Origin: CAYTES01 sp964436935
GTDB lineage: Bacteria > Patescibacteriota > Gracilibacteria > UBA1369 > UBA12473
Direction of reading: 5' to 3'
Assembly: GCA_964436935.1 (NCBI GenBank)
Contig: CAYTES010000003.1
Location: 1-56,531 of the forward strand
Length of the DNA: 56,531 bases
Positions within the stretch are counted from its first letter, which is position 1; every line of letters begins with the position of its first letter. Positions 43,217 to 51,433 of this stretch are shown piece after piece. The notes under the pieces are model-generated. The model was not told where the DNA came from, searched no databases, and saw nothing but the letters and a program-made list of their open reading frames with translations. Made by a program: the position numbers and the translations under genes.

Positions 43217-43278
43217 GATCACATTCAAATGGATTGGCTGAGAAGAAGCTGGGCTATTTTTTTGAATTGAATTGGAGA

Positions 43279-43680
43279 TTAAAAATACACCTTGCGGCTT
43301 TGTAACTCTTCAACCATAGCTCTAAAAAAGGCGGGCTTTTCGTTCCAATTCTCTTCCCTTGAGTTTCGAACCCAATCGATCAAATCTTGTGTGTCATAAT
43401 CTCGTACTTGGTCCCTCGACTTCGTGAGCGAATAAGGAGAGACACGAAGCGAGAGTATTTTTTAAAACGTGGGTGATAATAAAAATCCCGATATATCTGG
43501 CGGAAAACCCGGAGAAGAAGGCAAAGATCGAGATAAAAAAGATTGCAATACACCAAGCATTTCATCGGATTCAGGGAACTCAGGACGATCCTCTCGTTTG
43601 GTATAGGTTGGCTCAGCGTTAGGAATTTCTTCGGGCTCATCAAGACGTTTCTTGGTTCTGAAATCAATAACTTTTCCCAT
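43279..43680 (-). pseudogene. Broken hypothetical gene
   Basis: Two good coding pieces lie in order on the minus strand. The first, from the ATG at 43680, encodes MGKVIDFRTKKRLDEPEEIP and runs to a stop at 43462. The second is open from about 43455 in another frame and encodes SRDQVRDYDTQDLIDWVRNS, then WNEKPAFFRAMVEELQ, to the stop at 43279. A GC-rich repeat-like tract with CACGAAG/CTTCGTG pairs (43417-43452) sits at the junction. I infer one gene broken by a frameshift or small insertion; two small overlapping genes are less likely. Function is unknown. Confidence 0.5.
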
Positions 43681-43791
43681 AATGCGTTAATTTATAATAA
43701 TAAAAGGTTGATTTATAAATGATAGCCGCAAAAGGGTCAAGAAAAATGCAAAAAAAATCTCGTCGCGCGGCGTAAAACGGCTCATGCTCCA

Positions 43792-44029
43792 TTGACTTTA
43801 TAAATATATTCCGCTAAAAAGCTTACACAACAAAATGAATCCTTTGCTTTTAAAGTATTCCTCGCCCTTCGCCTCACCGCGTAGGAGCGGGACACCTCGA
43901 CACACAAAAAATGACACTCGGCTACTGCGAGCTGTCAGGTGATTCTCAAAAAGAATACCACCAACTGTATCGAGGCAACTCGGTCGATTTATCAATTCGC
44001 ATTCATCATTTTTTAACCTCATTTCCAAA
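43792..44029 (+). promoter_or_regulatory. rpsJ promoter and about 200-base structured leader
   Basis: TTGACT (43792-43797) and TAAAAA (43815-43820) are 17 bases apart. The leader is unusually long. It contains a 9-bp hairpin TGACACTCG / CGAGCTGTCA (43912-43937) with one bulge, and a longer-range pair CCTCGA (43895-43900) / TCGAGG (43972-43977) enclosing it. No convincing ORF is present. It may control ribosomal-protein synthesis. Confidence 0.6.
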
Positions 44030-44389
44030 ATGGCCACCAAAAAAGGAGAAGGCAAAGCCGGAAAATCCACGGCGGGCAAACAACGCATTCGCATCAAAAT
44101 CAAAGCATTCGATCATAAGGTCATCGATGACACGACTAAAATGATCATTGAAACGGCGGAACGGAGTGGGGCCATTATTTCCGGACCGATTCCCCTACCG
44201 ACTCACATCGAAAAATTCACGGTCAATAAATCCACCTTCGTTCACAAAAAATCACGTGAACAGTTCGAAATTCGAACGCACAAACGATTGATCGACATCA
44301 CCGACAGTACACCCAAAACCATCGAATCCCTCACCACGCTCAGCCTTCCAGCCGGGGTGGACATTGAAATCAAAATGATCACGGAGTAA
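44030..44389 (+). CDS. rpsJ: 30S ribosomal protein S10
   Basis: 119 residues; a basic N-terminal extension of about 17 residues (KKGEGKAGKSTAGKQ) precedes the family core RIRIKIKAFDHKVIDD. SGPIPLPTHIEKFTVNKSTF and EQFEIRTHKRLIDI are typical. S10 usually heads an operon with rplC; here a terminator and two unrelated genes intervene. It has its own promoter and long leader. Confidence 0.97.
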   Translation: MATKKGEGKAGKSTAGKQRIRIKIKAFDHKVIDDTTKMIIETAERSGAIISGPIPLPTHIEKFTVNKSTFVHKKSREQFEIRTHKRLIDITDSTPKTIESLTTLSLPAGVDIEIKMITE

Positions 44390-44430
44390 AACAATGGGTG
44401 TCTACAGGTTTTAATTTTAACTTCCAGCCC

Positions 44431-44610
44431 ATGAATTCACATCTCAATAATGCGCTCAGGGAACTAAAATCAGCAGGCGCACAGGGCTTACCCAGTAGCG
44501 AGTCGGTTGAAAAAGCAACCAATGGAAAAAAATGGAGTGGGAAAAAGGCCAATGAAGAGGAATGGGAACTCGTCAAAAACAACAACGAGAGCTACAACTG
44601 CCGTTGCTAG
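44431..44610 (+). CDS. Small hypothetical protein (59 aa)
   Basis: From the ATG at 44431; a GTG at 44398 would add 11 residues but starts only 8 bases after rpsJ. The peptide is polar, with NNALRELKSAGAQGLPSSES and an Asn/Cys-containing end (ESYNCRC). It has no motif I know. It lies between rpsJ and a terminator, so it would be the second gene of the rpsJ unit. Confidence 0.5.
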   Translation: MNSHLNNALRELKSAGAQGLPSSESVEKATNGKKWSGKKANEEEWELVKNNNESYNCRC

Positions 44611-44637
44611 AATAAAATGATTCACAAGAGTCATAAA

Positions 44638-44678
44638 AATAGATCATGCTTGACATGGTCTATTTTTTATATTTAAAT
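44638..44678 (+). terminator. Terminator of the rpsJ unit, overlapping the next promoter
   Basis: AATAGATCATG (44638-44648) and CATGGTCTATT (44654-44664) form an 11-bp stem with a five-base loop, then a T run to 44668. The loop and right arm contain TTGACA (44650-44655), which pairs at 17 bases with TTAAAT (44673-44678) as a likely promoter for the gene at 44706. Confidence 0.75.
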
Positions 44679-44705
44679 AAAATCCATCATTTTCTAAAAA
44701 ACACT

Positions 44706-45818
44706 ATGGCACAAACAAACGAAGAAATGAGCCAACCGGAAGTGTCGAAATTGACCGCGCACTTCTTGGAGTTAATGGATGACGACTATGCTCAGCAACA
44801 ATGGGAAAGAAGGAGTAGGAGCGAAACGGCCATGAAGGCTTTTATTCTTGAAAACCTTTGTCCGAACAGCGAAAAATTAACACATCTGTACGAACAGATG
44901 ATTGGAAATCAAATTTTATTTGAATTGAAACAAGCCCGGAAAAAAAACATACTCGAGCTATTGGAAAGAAAAACTCCTCTTGAATTGAGATCGTTGAGCA
45001 AGTCGGTCGAGCTGTTGGAGCCCTTTAGTGAAAACCCCTTCAAGGAGGATATGGCCAATCCCCTCCTTGAAGCCATCGCAAAAACACAACCCAAGCCGAA
45101 CGAATCAAAAAAGTCTAACCCCATAACGGAAAAAGAGATGAAAGAGGTGGTCGCATCAAACCTATTTTCCAGCATAGAAGAAGCAATCGCACTCTATTTT
45201 AAAATTTTACAATACCAATCCCCCAAACAATACAACCGCCTCATGCATATGGATGAAGCACAGTTGGAATGGTGGTATAAGCAAGGCGGAGTCTATCAAG
45301 AAGTGAGAATGTTGCGACTTGTAAAAGAAGAACCCCAAAAACCAAGTCAAACCCCTTCGCCCGAAGTGGAATCCCCTCAAAGGGACCGCCGCCCCCCAGC
45401 CTCCTCCGGTCAAAAAAGAAGAGAAGCACCAAAGGCGACCATGGCGGATTGGAATCGTGCATTTGAAAAAGCCTCACAAGATGCCAATCAAGAACTTGAA
45501 GCCGCGAGAAAGAGAGTAGAATCAGCAGAAAAAAATCTAGGACGAGCAATAAACGATGTGCTCCACGAATTAGAAAACGAAAAAAGACGCACAGAAGCCC
45601 TTGAAGAAAAGTTGTCTCGTGGAATAGAAGTGCTTGAGGTAGGCCTCTCGCAAGTGGAAGAACAGGTTTCCCGTGGGATGAAAGCGGCGGAAGAAGGCGT
45701 TTCGCAGGGAATTCAAATTCTCGAAAAAACCGTTGCCCCGCAACTGGAAAGAGCAGCCAGCTTAGGAAGAAAAGCACTTGGATGGCTCGAAAAAAGGGTG
45801 AATAAGCAAGGAAAATAA
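44706..45818 (+). CDS. Hypothetical protein (370 aa) with C-terminal amphipathic 11-residue repeats
   Basis: Not recognised. The start is the ATG at 44706; an upstream ATG at 44646 lies inside the terminator stem. Residues 1-205 are helical and polar. A Pro/Ser/Arg-rich linker (about 208-245) follows. The end (about 250-370) is a long coiled or amphipathic helix with repeats of the form [LV]-S-[RQ]-G-[IM]-x-x-[LA]-E at 303-311, 321-329 and 332-340. Eleven-residue amphipathic repeats bind membranes or lipid surfaces in other families, but that is only a guess here. It lies between rpsJ and rplC with its own promoter. Confidence 0.7.
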   Translation: MAQTNEEMSQPEVSKLTAHFLELMDDDYAQQQWERRSRSETAMKAFILENLCPNSEKLTHLYEQMIGNQILFELKQARKKNILELLERKTPLELRSLSKSVELLEPFSENPFKEDMANPLLEAIAKTQPKPNESKKSNPITEKEMKEVVASNLFSSIEEAIALYFKILQYQSPKQYNRLMHMDEAQLEWWYKQGGVYQEVRMLRLVKEEPQKPSQTPSPEVESPQRDRRPPASSGQKRREAPKATMADWNRAFEKASQDANQELEAARKRVESAEKNLGRAINDVLHELENEKRRTEALEEKLSRGIEVLEVGLSQVEEQVSRGMKAAEEGVSQGIQILEKTVAPQLERAASLGRKALGWLEKRVNKQGK

Positions 45819-45856
45819 CTCACTGCAATCTGTAAATAAAAAAGAATGAAAAAGGC

Positions 45857-45999
45857 TTGACTGTGAAAAATGAAATCGCTAATCTAGTCGGGCTTACAAA
45901 TTTGTTATTCCACCGCGATGCGGCGGAGAAAGTCGAGGTCAGGAGGAATTCATTCTCTCCGCTACGATCAAAGCTTTCCATTATTAACCTCTTCCACCA
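45857..45999 (+). promoter_or_regulatory. Promoter and structured leader of the rplC-secY operon
   Basis: TTGACT (45857-45862), 17 bases, TAATCT (45880-45885). The leader of about 108 bases contains CCACCGC (45910-45916) pairing with GCGGCGG (45920-45926), and a competing pair GCGGAGA (45923-45929) / TCTCCGC (45956-45962); the two share bases 45923-45926. A perfect AGGAGG (45941-45946) lies in the loop of the second form, about 54 bases before the rplC ATG and not near any start codon. Confidence 0.65.
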
Positions 46000-46590
46000 A
46001 TGCCGGGAATTCTAGGCAAAAAAATTGGAATGACACGTCTCATTCAAGACGACGGTCGCGTGATCCCCTTGACGGTGGTCCAGTGTGAACCCAACCAGGT
46101 CACGCAGGTCAAAACCACTGAAAAAGACGGATATCCGGCGGTAGTCTTGGGATTTGGCTCGTTCCAAAAACCAAAAAAGACAAGACCTTTCCGTTTTCAA
46201 CGGGAATTCAAGCTCATTGACGTTAATGGAGAAATGAAAAAGGGAGACGAAGTCAAAGTCGACATCTTTGAAGACGGAGAGGAAGTAAAGGTAACCGCCT
46301 TCTCGAAGGGGAAAGGGTTTGCCGGTGTTATCAAGCGTCACCATTTCCGCAGTGGACCATCTAGTCACGGTTCTCATCACCACAGAGAGCCCGGCTCGAT
46401 CGGTATGTGTGCCAAACCGGGACGTGTATTAAAAGGAAAGCGGATGCCGGGGCACATGGGTAACGAAAAAGTAACCCTTGGTTATGCAAAAGTTGTTTAT
46501 GTGAATCTAGAAAAGAATCTTGTCGGGATCAAGGGGCCAATTCCGGGAGGGAATGGCGAACTGGTCATCATACGCAAAAAATCCAAATAA
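46000..46590 (+). CDS. rplC: 50S ribosomal protein L3
   Basis: 196 residues, early assembly protein near the peptidyl-transferase centre. Start MPGILGKKIGMTR, central region around 'SKGKGFAGVIKRHHF', then RVLKGKRMPGHMG and the VYVNLEKNLVGIKG end. First gene of the long ribosomal operon; preceded by the structured leader. Slightly shorter than E. coli L3 (209). Confidence 0.97.
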   Translation: MPGILGKKIGMTRLIQDDGRVIPLTVVQCEPNQVTQVKTTEKDGYPAVVLGFGSFQKPKKTRPFRFQREFKLIDVNGEMKKGDEVKVDIFEDGEEVKVTAFSKGKGFAGVIKRHHFRSGPSSHGSHHHREPGSIGMCAKPGRVLKGKRMPGHMGNEKVTLGYAKVVYVNLEKNLVGIKGPIPGGNGELVIIRKKSK

Positions 46591-46616
46591 TCTATTTCAT
46601 TCAACGTTTCCAGATC

Positions 46617-47261
46617 ATGAAAGCTCACGTATACACTCAAACCGGTGAAGACAAAGGAGAAATAGATCTCAATCCAGAAATCTTTGGAATAAAAATGAAT
46701 AAAGGATTGGTTCACGACTACCTTCTTTTGCAGCAAGCCAACCTAAGACGCCCCATCGCTCACACCAAGACCCCGGGCGAAGTGAGTGGTACAGGAAAGA
46801 AGCCGCACAAGCAAAAGGGGACGGGGAAGGCCCGCCTCGGATCAAAGCGAAGTGTGCAACAAAGGGGTGGTGGTGTGGTTCATGGACCAAGGAGTAATCG
46901 AAATTTCTCTGTGATGATGCCTCAAAAACAACGACGAAAAGCACTATTCTGTTTGTTGTCCGACAAAGCAAGGAATACTGAAATTATCGTCCTGGAAAGT
47001 TATGACAATAAAAAAATAGGAACCAAGGACTTTGCGGAAATGCTTAAAAAGCTTCCGATTGAACGAAATTCCCTTGTGGTTATTGCGGAAAAAAATGAAA
47101 TCATTCAAAAATCATCTCGAAACTTAAGTCGTTCGAAAACCATTCTTGCCAACTACCTAAATCCAAAAGATTTACTGGGCTACAAGACCCTGGTTGTATT
47201 GAAGGACTCTCTGGAGAAAATAGAAGAAGTGTTCCTTAAGAAGAAAACTAAAGTCTCTTAA
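46617..47261 (+). CDS. rplD: 50S ribosomal protein L4
   Basis: 214 residues; exit-tunnel protein. The extended loop GTGKKPHKQKGTGKARLGSK and RGGGVVHGPR are diagnostic. In gamma-proteobacteria L4 represses the S10 operon; no evidence for that here. 26 bases after rplC. Confidence 0.97.
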   Translation: MKAHVYTQTGEDKGEIDLNPEIFGIKMNKGLVHDYLLLQQANLRRPIAHTKTPGEVSGTGKKPHKQKGTGKARLGSKRSVQQRGGGVVHGPRSNRNFSVMMPQKQRRKALFCLLSDKARNTEIIVLESYDNKKIGTKDFAEMLKKLPIERNSLVVIAEKNEIIQKSSRNLSRSKTILANYLNPKDLLGYKTLVVLKDSLEKIEEVFLKKKTKVS

Positions 47262-47272
47262 TTTATTGCCCA

Positions 47273-47566
47273 ATGAATTTCAATCATTTCATCATCAAAC
47301 CGGTTGTGACGGAAAAAAGCAGCCAAGCCTGGGAAAATGGAAAATACACCTTCGTGGTGAGTAACGATGCAAACAAGGTGGCTATCAAAAATGCCATCCG
47401 TGAAATATACGGTGTTAGAGTAGTTGATGTAAATGTTCGCCCTACGCCACAAAAAGTGCGCATCGTGGGACGAGGTCGAGAAATCGTAAAAAGAAAAGCC
47501 GTTAAGAAGGCAACGATCACTCTGGAGCCCGGTATAAAATTGGACTTCTATAAATTTCAAAAATAA
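47273..47566 (+). CDS. rplW: 50S ribosomal protein L23
   Basis: 97 residues, tunnel-exit protein and docking site for trigger factor and SRP. KPVVTEKSS near the start, VAIKNAIREIYGVRVVDVNV core. 11 bases after rplD. Confidence 0.96.
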   Translation: MNFNHFIIKPVVTEKSSQAWENGKYTFVVSNDANKVAIKNAIREIYGVRVVDVNVRPTPQKVRIVGRGREIVKRKAVKKATITLEPGIKLDFYKFQK

Positions 47567-47593
47567 CTCAAGTAATTCTTCTATCTTAAAACC

Positions 47594-48448
47594 ATGGGAA
47601 TCAAAAAAGTTAAAGGTACAACTCCAGCGAGGCGACAAATGAGTGTTTCGACATTCGAAGAAGTGACTGCAAAAAAGCCATTGCAACGCTTATTGTTAAC
47701 AAAAAAAAGGGGTTCCGGCCGAAACAATACCGGACGCATCACGGTTCGTCATCGAGGGGGTGGGTCCAAGACTCACTACCGCATGGTGGACTTTAAGCAA
47801 ACCGACAACCTCGGTGTTGAGGGCCGTGTGGCTTCGGTTGAATATGATCCCAATCGAAATGCCTACATTATCTTAGTGAACTACAAAAATGGCGACAAGC
47901 GCTACCATCTTGCTCCAGAGAAAATCGGCGTAAATGATCATGTGATTACAGATCATAAAACGAAGATTAAAACCGGAAATCGATGTTTGATCGAAAATAT
48001 CCCCGTTGGATTTACGATCTATAATATAGAATTACAAAAAGGAAAAGGTGGTCAAATCGTAAGAAGTGCCGGAACGAGTGCCAAATTAGTTTCCCTTGAA
48101 GGGGAAATGGCCCAAGTCGAGCTCCCTTCTAAGGAAGTACGCTTTATTCCAAAGGGAAATTTTGCTTCCATTGGAGTGGTGAGTAATTCCGATTTCTCCA
48201 ATATCAAATGGGGTAAGGCCGGAAGAACTCGCCAAAGAGGACGACGCCCACAAGTTCGTGGTAAAGTAATGAACCCGGTAGACCATCCACATGGTGGAGG
48301 TGAAGGACGTAATTCAATTGGTCTTAAATATCCGAAGACGCCATGGGGATTACCTGCTCTGGGGGTGAAAACACGAAAACGAAAAGCAAGAACCAATATT
48401 TACCGCATCCGCGATCGCAAGGGGAAAAACTTTATCAAAACCACTTAG
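47594..48448 (+). CDS. rplB: 50S ribosomal protein L2
   Basis: 284 residues. The catalytic-centre loop NPVDHPHGGGEGR, with the conserved histidine, is intact, and RNNTGRITVRHRGGG lies near the start. The family core is of full length with a basic C-terminus (TRKRKARTNIYRIRDRK). Confidence 0.98.
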   Translation: MGIKKVKGTTPARRQMSVSTFEEVTAKKPLQRLLLTKKRGSGRNNTGRITVRHRGGGSKTHYRMVDFKQTDNLGVEGRVASVEYDPNRNAYIILVNYKNGDKRYHLAPEKIGVNDHVITDHKTKIKTGNRCLIENIPVGFTIYNIELQKGKGGQIVRSAGTSAKLVSLEGEMAQVELPSKEVRFIPKGNFASIGVVSNSDFSNIKWGKAGRTRQRGRRPQVRGKVMNPVDHPHGGGEGRNSIGLKYPKTPWGLPALGVKTRKRKARTNIYRIRDRKGKNFIKTT

Positions 48449-48478
48449 TATCCCCTCTTCACATTAACCCACTTTCTA

Positions 48479-48766
48479 ATGTCTAGAAGTTCAAAAAAGG
48501 GACCGTACATCGATGAAAAGATCTTGAAAAAGGTCCGTAATCTGAATGAAACGAGTCAAAAAAGAATCATCAAGGTATGGACTCGAGCCTGTGTGATTAC
48601 GCCTGAATTCGTTGGACACACCTTCGGGGTCCATAACGGAAAGGAGCACATCCCCGTATTCGTCAACGAGCAAATGATTGGACATCGCCTGGGAGAATTT
48701 GCTCCCACTCGAAAATTCAAAGGTCATGGAGGTAAAATGGCCAAAACTCAAGGGAAATCGGCCTAA
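48479..48766 (+). CDS. rpsS: 30S ribosomal protein S19
   Basis: 95 residues; head protein binding 16S with S13. SRSSKKGPYIDEKIL start and the GEFAPTRKFKGHGGK end match the family. Confidence 0.97.
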   Translation: MSRSSKKGPYIDEKILKKVRNLNETSQKRIIKVWTRACVITPEFVGHTFGVHNGKEHIPVFVNEQMIGHRLGEFAPTRKFKGHGGKMAKTQGKSA

Positions 48767-48802
48767 ATTCCTCACTCTAAACGCTAAATCAACCCATTAC
48801 TC

Positions 48803-49198
48803 ATGATTGCTCATCTCCGAAAAATTCGAATCTCTCCCAAAAAAATGAACCTTGTTGCAGGATTGGTTCGTCAGAAAAGGGTGAAGGACGCACTGGCAAT
48901 CCTTAAGTTTACCCCCAAGAAGGCAGCACAAATATTGGGAAAAGTGGTGCAATCGGCCGGAGCCAATGCGCAAAACAACTTCAAGCAAGACATGGAAACG
49001 CTAATCGTGAAAGAAATTATCGTTAATGATGGACCGACCTACAAACGATTCCAACCGGTATCCCGTGGTCGCTCTCACCCTATCTTGAAACGAACCAGTC
49101 ACATCACGGTAAAAGTTGAAGCCGGGGCCACATTGATTGAAAAAAGATCCGCAAAGCCCAAGAAAGAAGTAAAAACCAAAAAACCAAAAGCGGAATAA
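48803..49198 (+). CDS. rplV: 50S ribosomal protein L22
   Basis: 131 residues; lines the exit tunnel. RISPKKMNLVAGLVRQKRV start, YKRFQPVSRGRSHPILKR loop, then a Lys-rich C-terminal tail about 20 residues longer than usual. Confidence 0.96.
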   Translation: MIAHLRKIRISPKKMNLVAGLVRQKRVKDALAILKFTPKKAAQILGKVVQSAGANAQNNFKQDMETLIVKEIIVNDGPTYKRFQPVSRGRSHPILKRTSHITVKVEAGATLIEKRSAKPKKEVKTKKPKAE

Positions 49199-49231
49199 TT
49201 ACTCTTATTACTTTTCTAGCCACTCCATCGA

Positions 49232-49912
49232 ATGGGACAAAAAGTTAATCCAAAAGGACTACGCCTCGGCATCATACGAACATGGGACTCCAACTGGTTT
49301 GCACCAAAAGCCCAGTACAAAAGATTGCTGCATGAGGATATTCAAATACGAGATTTTGTCCGCAAACATTTCAAGGAGGGGTACATCGCCAAAATTGAAA
49401 TACTACGAGATGCAAATCGCACAACGCTGATCATCCATACTTCCAGGCCGGGAACTGTGATTGGTCGCCAGGGAGAAGGAATTGAAAAATTTCAGGAAAT
49501 ATTGGAAGGAATGTTCAGACAACAAAAATTCAGCATTTCAGTCAAAGAGATTAAAAACCCGGACTTGGACGCCTACATTGTGGCCGAAAGTATAACCAAG
49601 CAGATTGCCCGCCGTGTCTCGTATCGCAGAGCGGTAAAGACAGCCATTCAAAGAGGAATGGAAAACGGGGCCAAAGGAATTAAAATTGGAGTAAAGGGAC
49701 GTCTGAATGGAGTGGAAATCGCTCGCGCAGAAACCACCTCGGAAGGAAAAATCCCGCTTCACACCCTACGTGCCAATGTGGATTATGCTTACGTCCCCGC
49801 TCAGACTACCTATGGAGTGATTGGGGTTAAGGTGTGGATCTACAAAGGAGAAGTGTTCAATAAATTATCAGATATGATGGCGGCCAACGCCAAAAACCAA
49901 GCCAACGAATAA
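49232..49912 (+). CDS. rpsC: 30S ribosomal protein S3
   Basis: 226 residues; mRNA entry-site protein. MGQKVNPKGLRLGIIRTWDS start, KH domain with the GxxG loop VIGRQGEG, and KIGVKGRLNGVEIARAE of the C-terminal domain. Confidence 0.97.
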   Translation: MGQKVNPKGLRLGIIRTWDSNWFAPKAQYKRLLHEDIQIRDFVRKHFKEGYIAKIEILRDANRTTLIIHTSRPGTVIGRQGEGIEKFQEILEGMFRQQKFSISVKEIKNPDLDAYIVAESITKQIARRVSYRRAVKTAIQRGMENGAKGIKIGVKGRLNGVEIARAETTSEGKIPLHTLRANVDYAYVPAQTTYGVIGVKVWIYKGEVFNKLSDMMAANAKNQANE

Positions 49913-49933
49913 ACGCACCTAATATTACTCATC

Positions 49934-50353
49934 ATGTTAATACCCAAGAAGCAAAAATTTAGAAAGACATTCCGTGGGCGCAATGCGCTCAAGGGAAAGG
50001 CAACAAAAGGAACGAAGCTCAGCTTCGGCGAATACGGGCTCAAAGCGACGGATGCCGCCGAAATCACGTCTCGTCAGATTGAAGCCGCTCGTCGCGCCAT
50101 GACACGCCATGTGAAACGAGGAGGACGGATCTGGATTCGCATCTTCCCGCATGTACCTTTGACGCGAAAACCGGCGGAAGTACGCATGGGTAGCGGAAAA
50201 GGTTCGGTGGACCACTATGTGGCACGCATCAAGCCCGGCACCATTCTGTTTGAAATGGGAGGACTGGATGAGCTCACCGCTAGACAAGCTATTCGTTTAG
50301 CAGGATACAAACTCCCGGTAAAAACAAGATTTGTTTCTAGCAACACTCTATAA
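49934..50353 (+). CDS. rplP: 50S ribosomal protein L16
   Basis: 139 residues. MLIPKKQKFRKTFRGRN start, MTRHVKRGGRIWIRIFPHVP and RMGSGKGSVDHYVARIKPG contain the conserved arginine region near the A site. Confidence 0.97.
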   Translation: MLIPKKQKFRKTFRGRNALKGKATKGTKLSFGEYGLKATDAAEITSRQIEAARRAMTRHVKRGGRIWIRIFPHVPLTRKPAEVRMGSGKGSVDHYVARIKPGTILFEMGGLDELTARQAIRLAGYKLPVKTRFVSSNTL

Positions 50354-50364
50354 CATCCGAAATC

Positions 50365-50595
50365 ATGCTTACCCTCAATGAATTACGAAAACTAGAAATG
50401 CCCGGACTGGAAACGGAACTTAAAAAGGCAAAGATGGCCCAATTGGGCGCTGAAATGTCTCTGCGGATGAAGCAAAGCAAAGAAACGCACCTTGGAAGAA
50501 AGCAAGGAAAATACGTGGCTCGAATCCTGACGGTAAAAAATGAATTGCAAAAAGAAGATAAAAACGCTAAAAATCTTTCGCACACTAAAAACTAG
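50365..50595 (+). CDS. rpmC: 50S ribosomal protein L29
   Basis: 76 residues, two-helix protein at the tunnel exit. The core around 'ELRKLEMPGLETELKKAK' and VARILTVKNE matches; a short Lys/Asn-rich tail is extra. Placed between rplP and rpsQ as usual. Confidence 0.9.
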   Translation: MLTLNELRKLEMPGLETELKKAKMAQLGAEMSLRMKQSKETHLGRKQGKYVARILTVKNELQKEDKNAKNLSHTKN

Positions 50596-50619
50596 TTCAT
50601 ACACTGTAATTTAATTCTC

Positions 50620-50868
50620 ATGCGAAGCAAAAACGGAATCGTCATCAGTGCCAAAAACGACAAAACCATCGTCGTACGGGTGGATATGTATAAGGCTCAC
50701 CCTAAATACAAGAAACGATATCGTACCTCAACAAAATTCCATGCGCACGATGAAGGCAATCAATACAAAGAAGGCGATACGGTAACGATCTACGAATCAC
50801 GCCCCCTCAGCCGAATGAAGCGATGGAATGTCGAAAAACCTTCAACTTCACCCGAAACTCAATCTTAA
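50620..50868 (+). CDS. rpsQ: 30S ribosomal protein S17
   Basis: 82 residues, primary 16S binder. Core VISAKNDKTIVVRVDMYKAH and ESRPLSRMKRW are the family pattern. Confidence 0.95.
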   Translation: MRSKNGIVISAKNDKTIVVRVDMYKAHPKYKKRYRTSTKFHAHDEGNQYKEGDTVTIYESRPLSRMKRWNVEKPSTSPETQS

Positions 50869-50898
50869 TATCTCTTACTGTTTCTCTAGCCCAATCTC

Positions 50899-51267
50899 AT
50901 GATTCAAGTTCAAACTCGCCTGAAGGTGGCAGACAATACCGGTGCTAAAGAAGTGATGTGCATCAAAGTCCTTGGAGGCTCCAAAAGGCGCTATGCCCGA
51001 TTGGGAGATGTCATCGTGGTTTCCGTCAAAGAAGCCGCCCCTCGAGGAGTGGTGAAAAAAAAGAGCGTTCAACGTGCCGTTGTGGTACGACAAACCAAGG
51101 AGGTGGGGCGCATCGACGGAACCTATGTTCGATTCGATGAAAATGCCGTAGTGATCATTGGAAAAGACAATGTACCGAAAGGAACTCGTGTCTTCGGCCC
51201 TGTAGCCCGCGAATTACGGGATAAGGGGTTCTACAAGATTATTTCGCTCGCTCCTGATGTTATCTAA
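50899..51267 (+). CDS. rplN: 50S ribosomal protein L14
   Basis: 122 residues; subunit-interface protein. MIQVQTRLKVADNTGAKEVM start and VFGPVARELRDKGFYKIISL end are diagnostic. It is followed by element C rather than directly by rplX. Confidence 0.97.
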   Translation: MIQVQTRLKVADNTGAKEVMCIKVLGGSKRRYARLGDVIVVSVKEAAPRGVVKKKSVQRAVVVRQTKEVGRIDGTYVRFDENAVVIIGKDNVPKGTRVFGPVARELRDKGFYKIISLAPDVI

Positions 51268-51287
51268 TTACTAATTCTGTTAACTAT

Positions 51288-51412
51288 GTTTCACTCAAAA
51301 TCTATTTAGTTCAAGACGGCAAAACATTTATCGCCGAAACGCCCGCCTGAGGCGGGCCGATGAGGCGGAAAATGGAGTAGCCAACACGGAAATAAATGAT
51401 TTTCAGTGAAAC
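51288..51412. repeat. Long inverted-repeat element C (rplN-rplX gap)
   Basis: A 125-bp element bounded by GTTTCACT...AGTGAAAC. The arms extend as GTTTCACTCAAAATC against GATTTTCAGTGAAAC, with one mismatch. A central hairpin CCCGCC-TGA-GGCGGG lies in the middle. It is closely similar to element D over both arms (about 45 bases on the left, about 40 on the right) and differs in the centre. Within the operon transcript it would form a long hairpin 22 bases before the rplX start. Confidence 0.88.
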
Positions 51413-51433
51413 CACTACTAATTAAATAAAGCT

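Noticed and set aside
43798..44103. Minus-strand frame across the rpsJ leader
   Set aside because: It overlaps the rpsJ start and its residues look like a translated structured leader; no promoter was seen for it.
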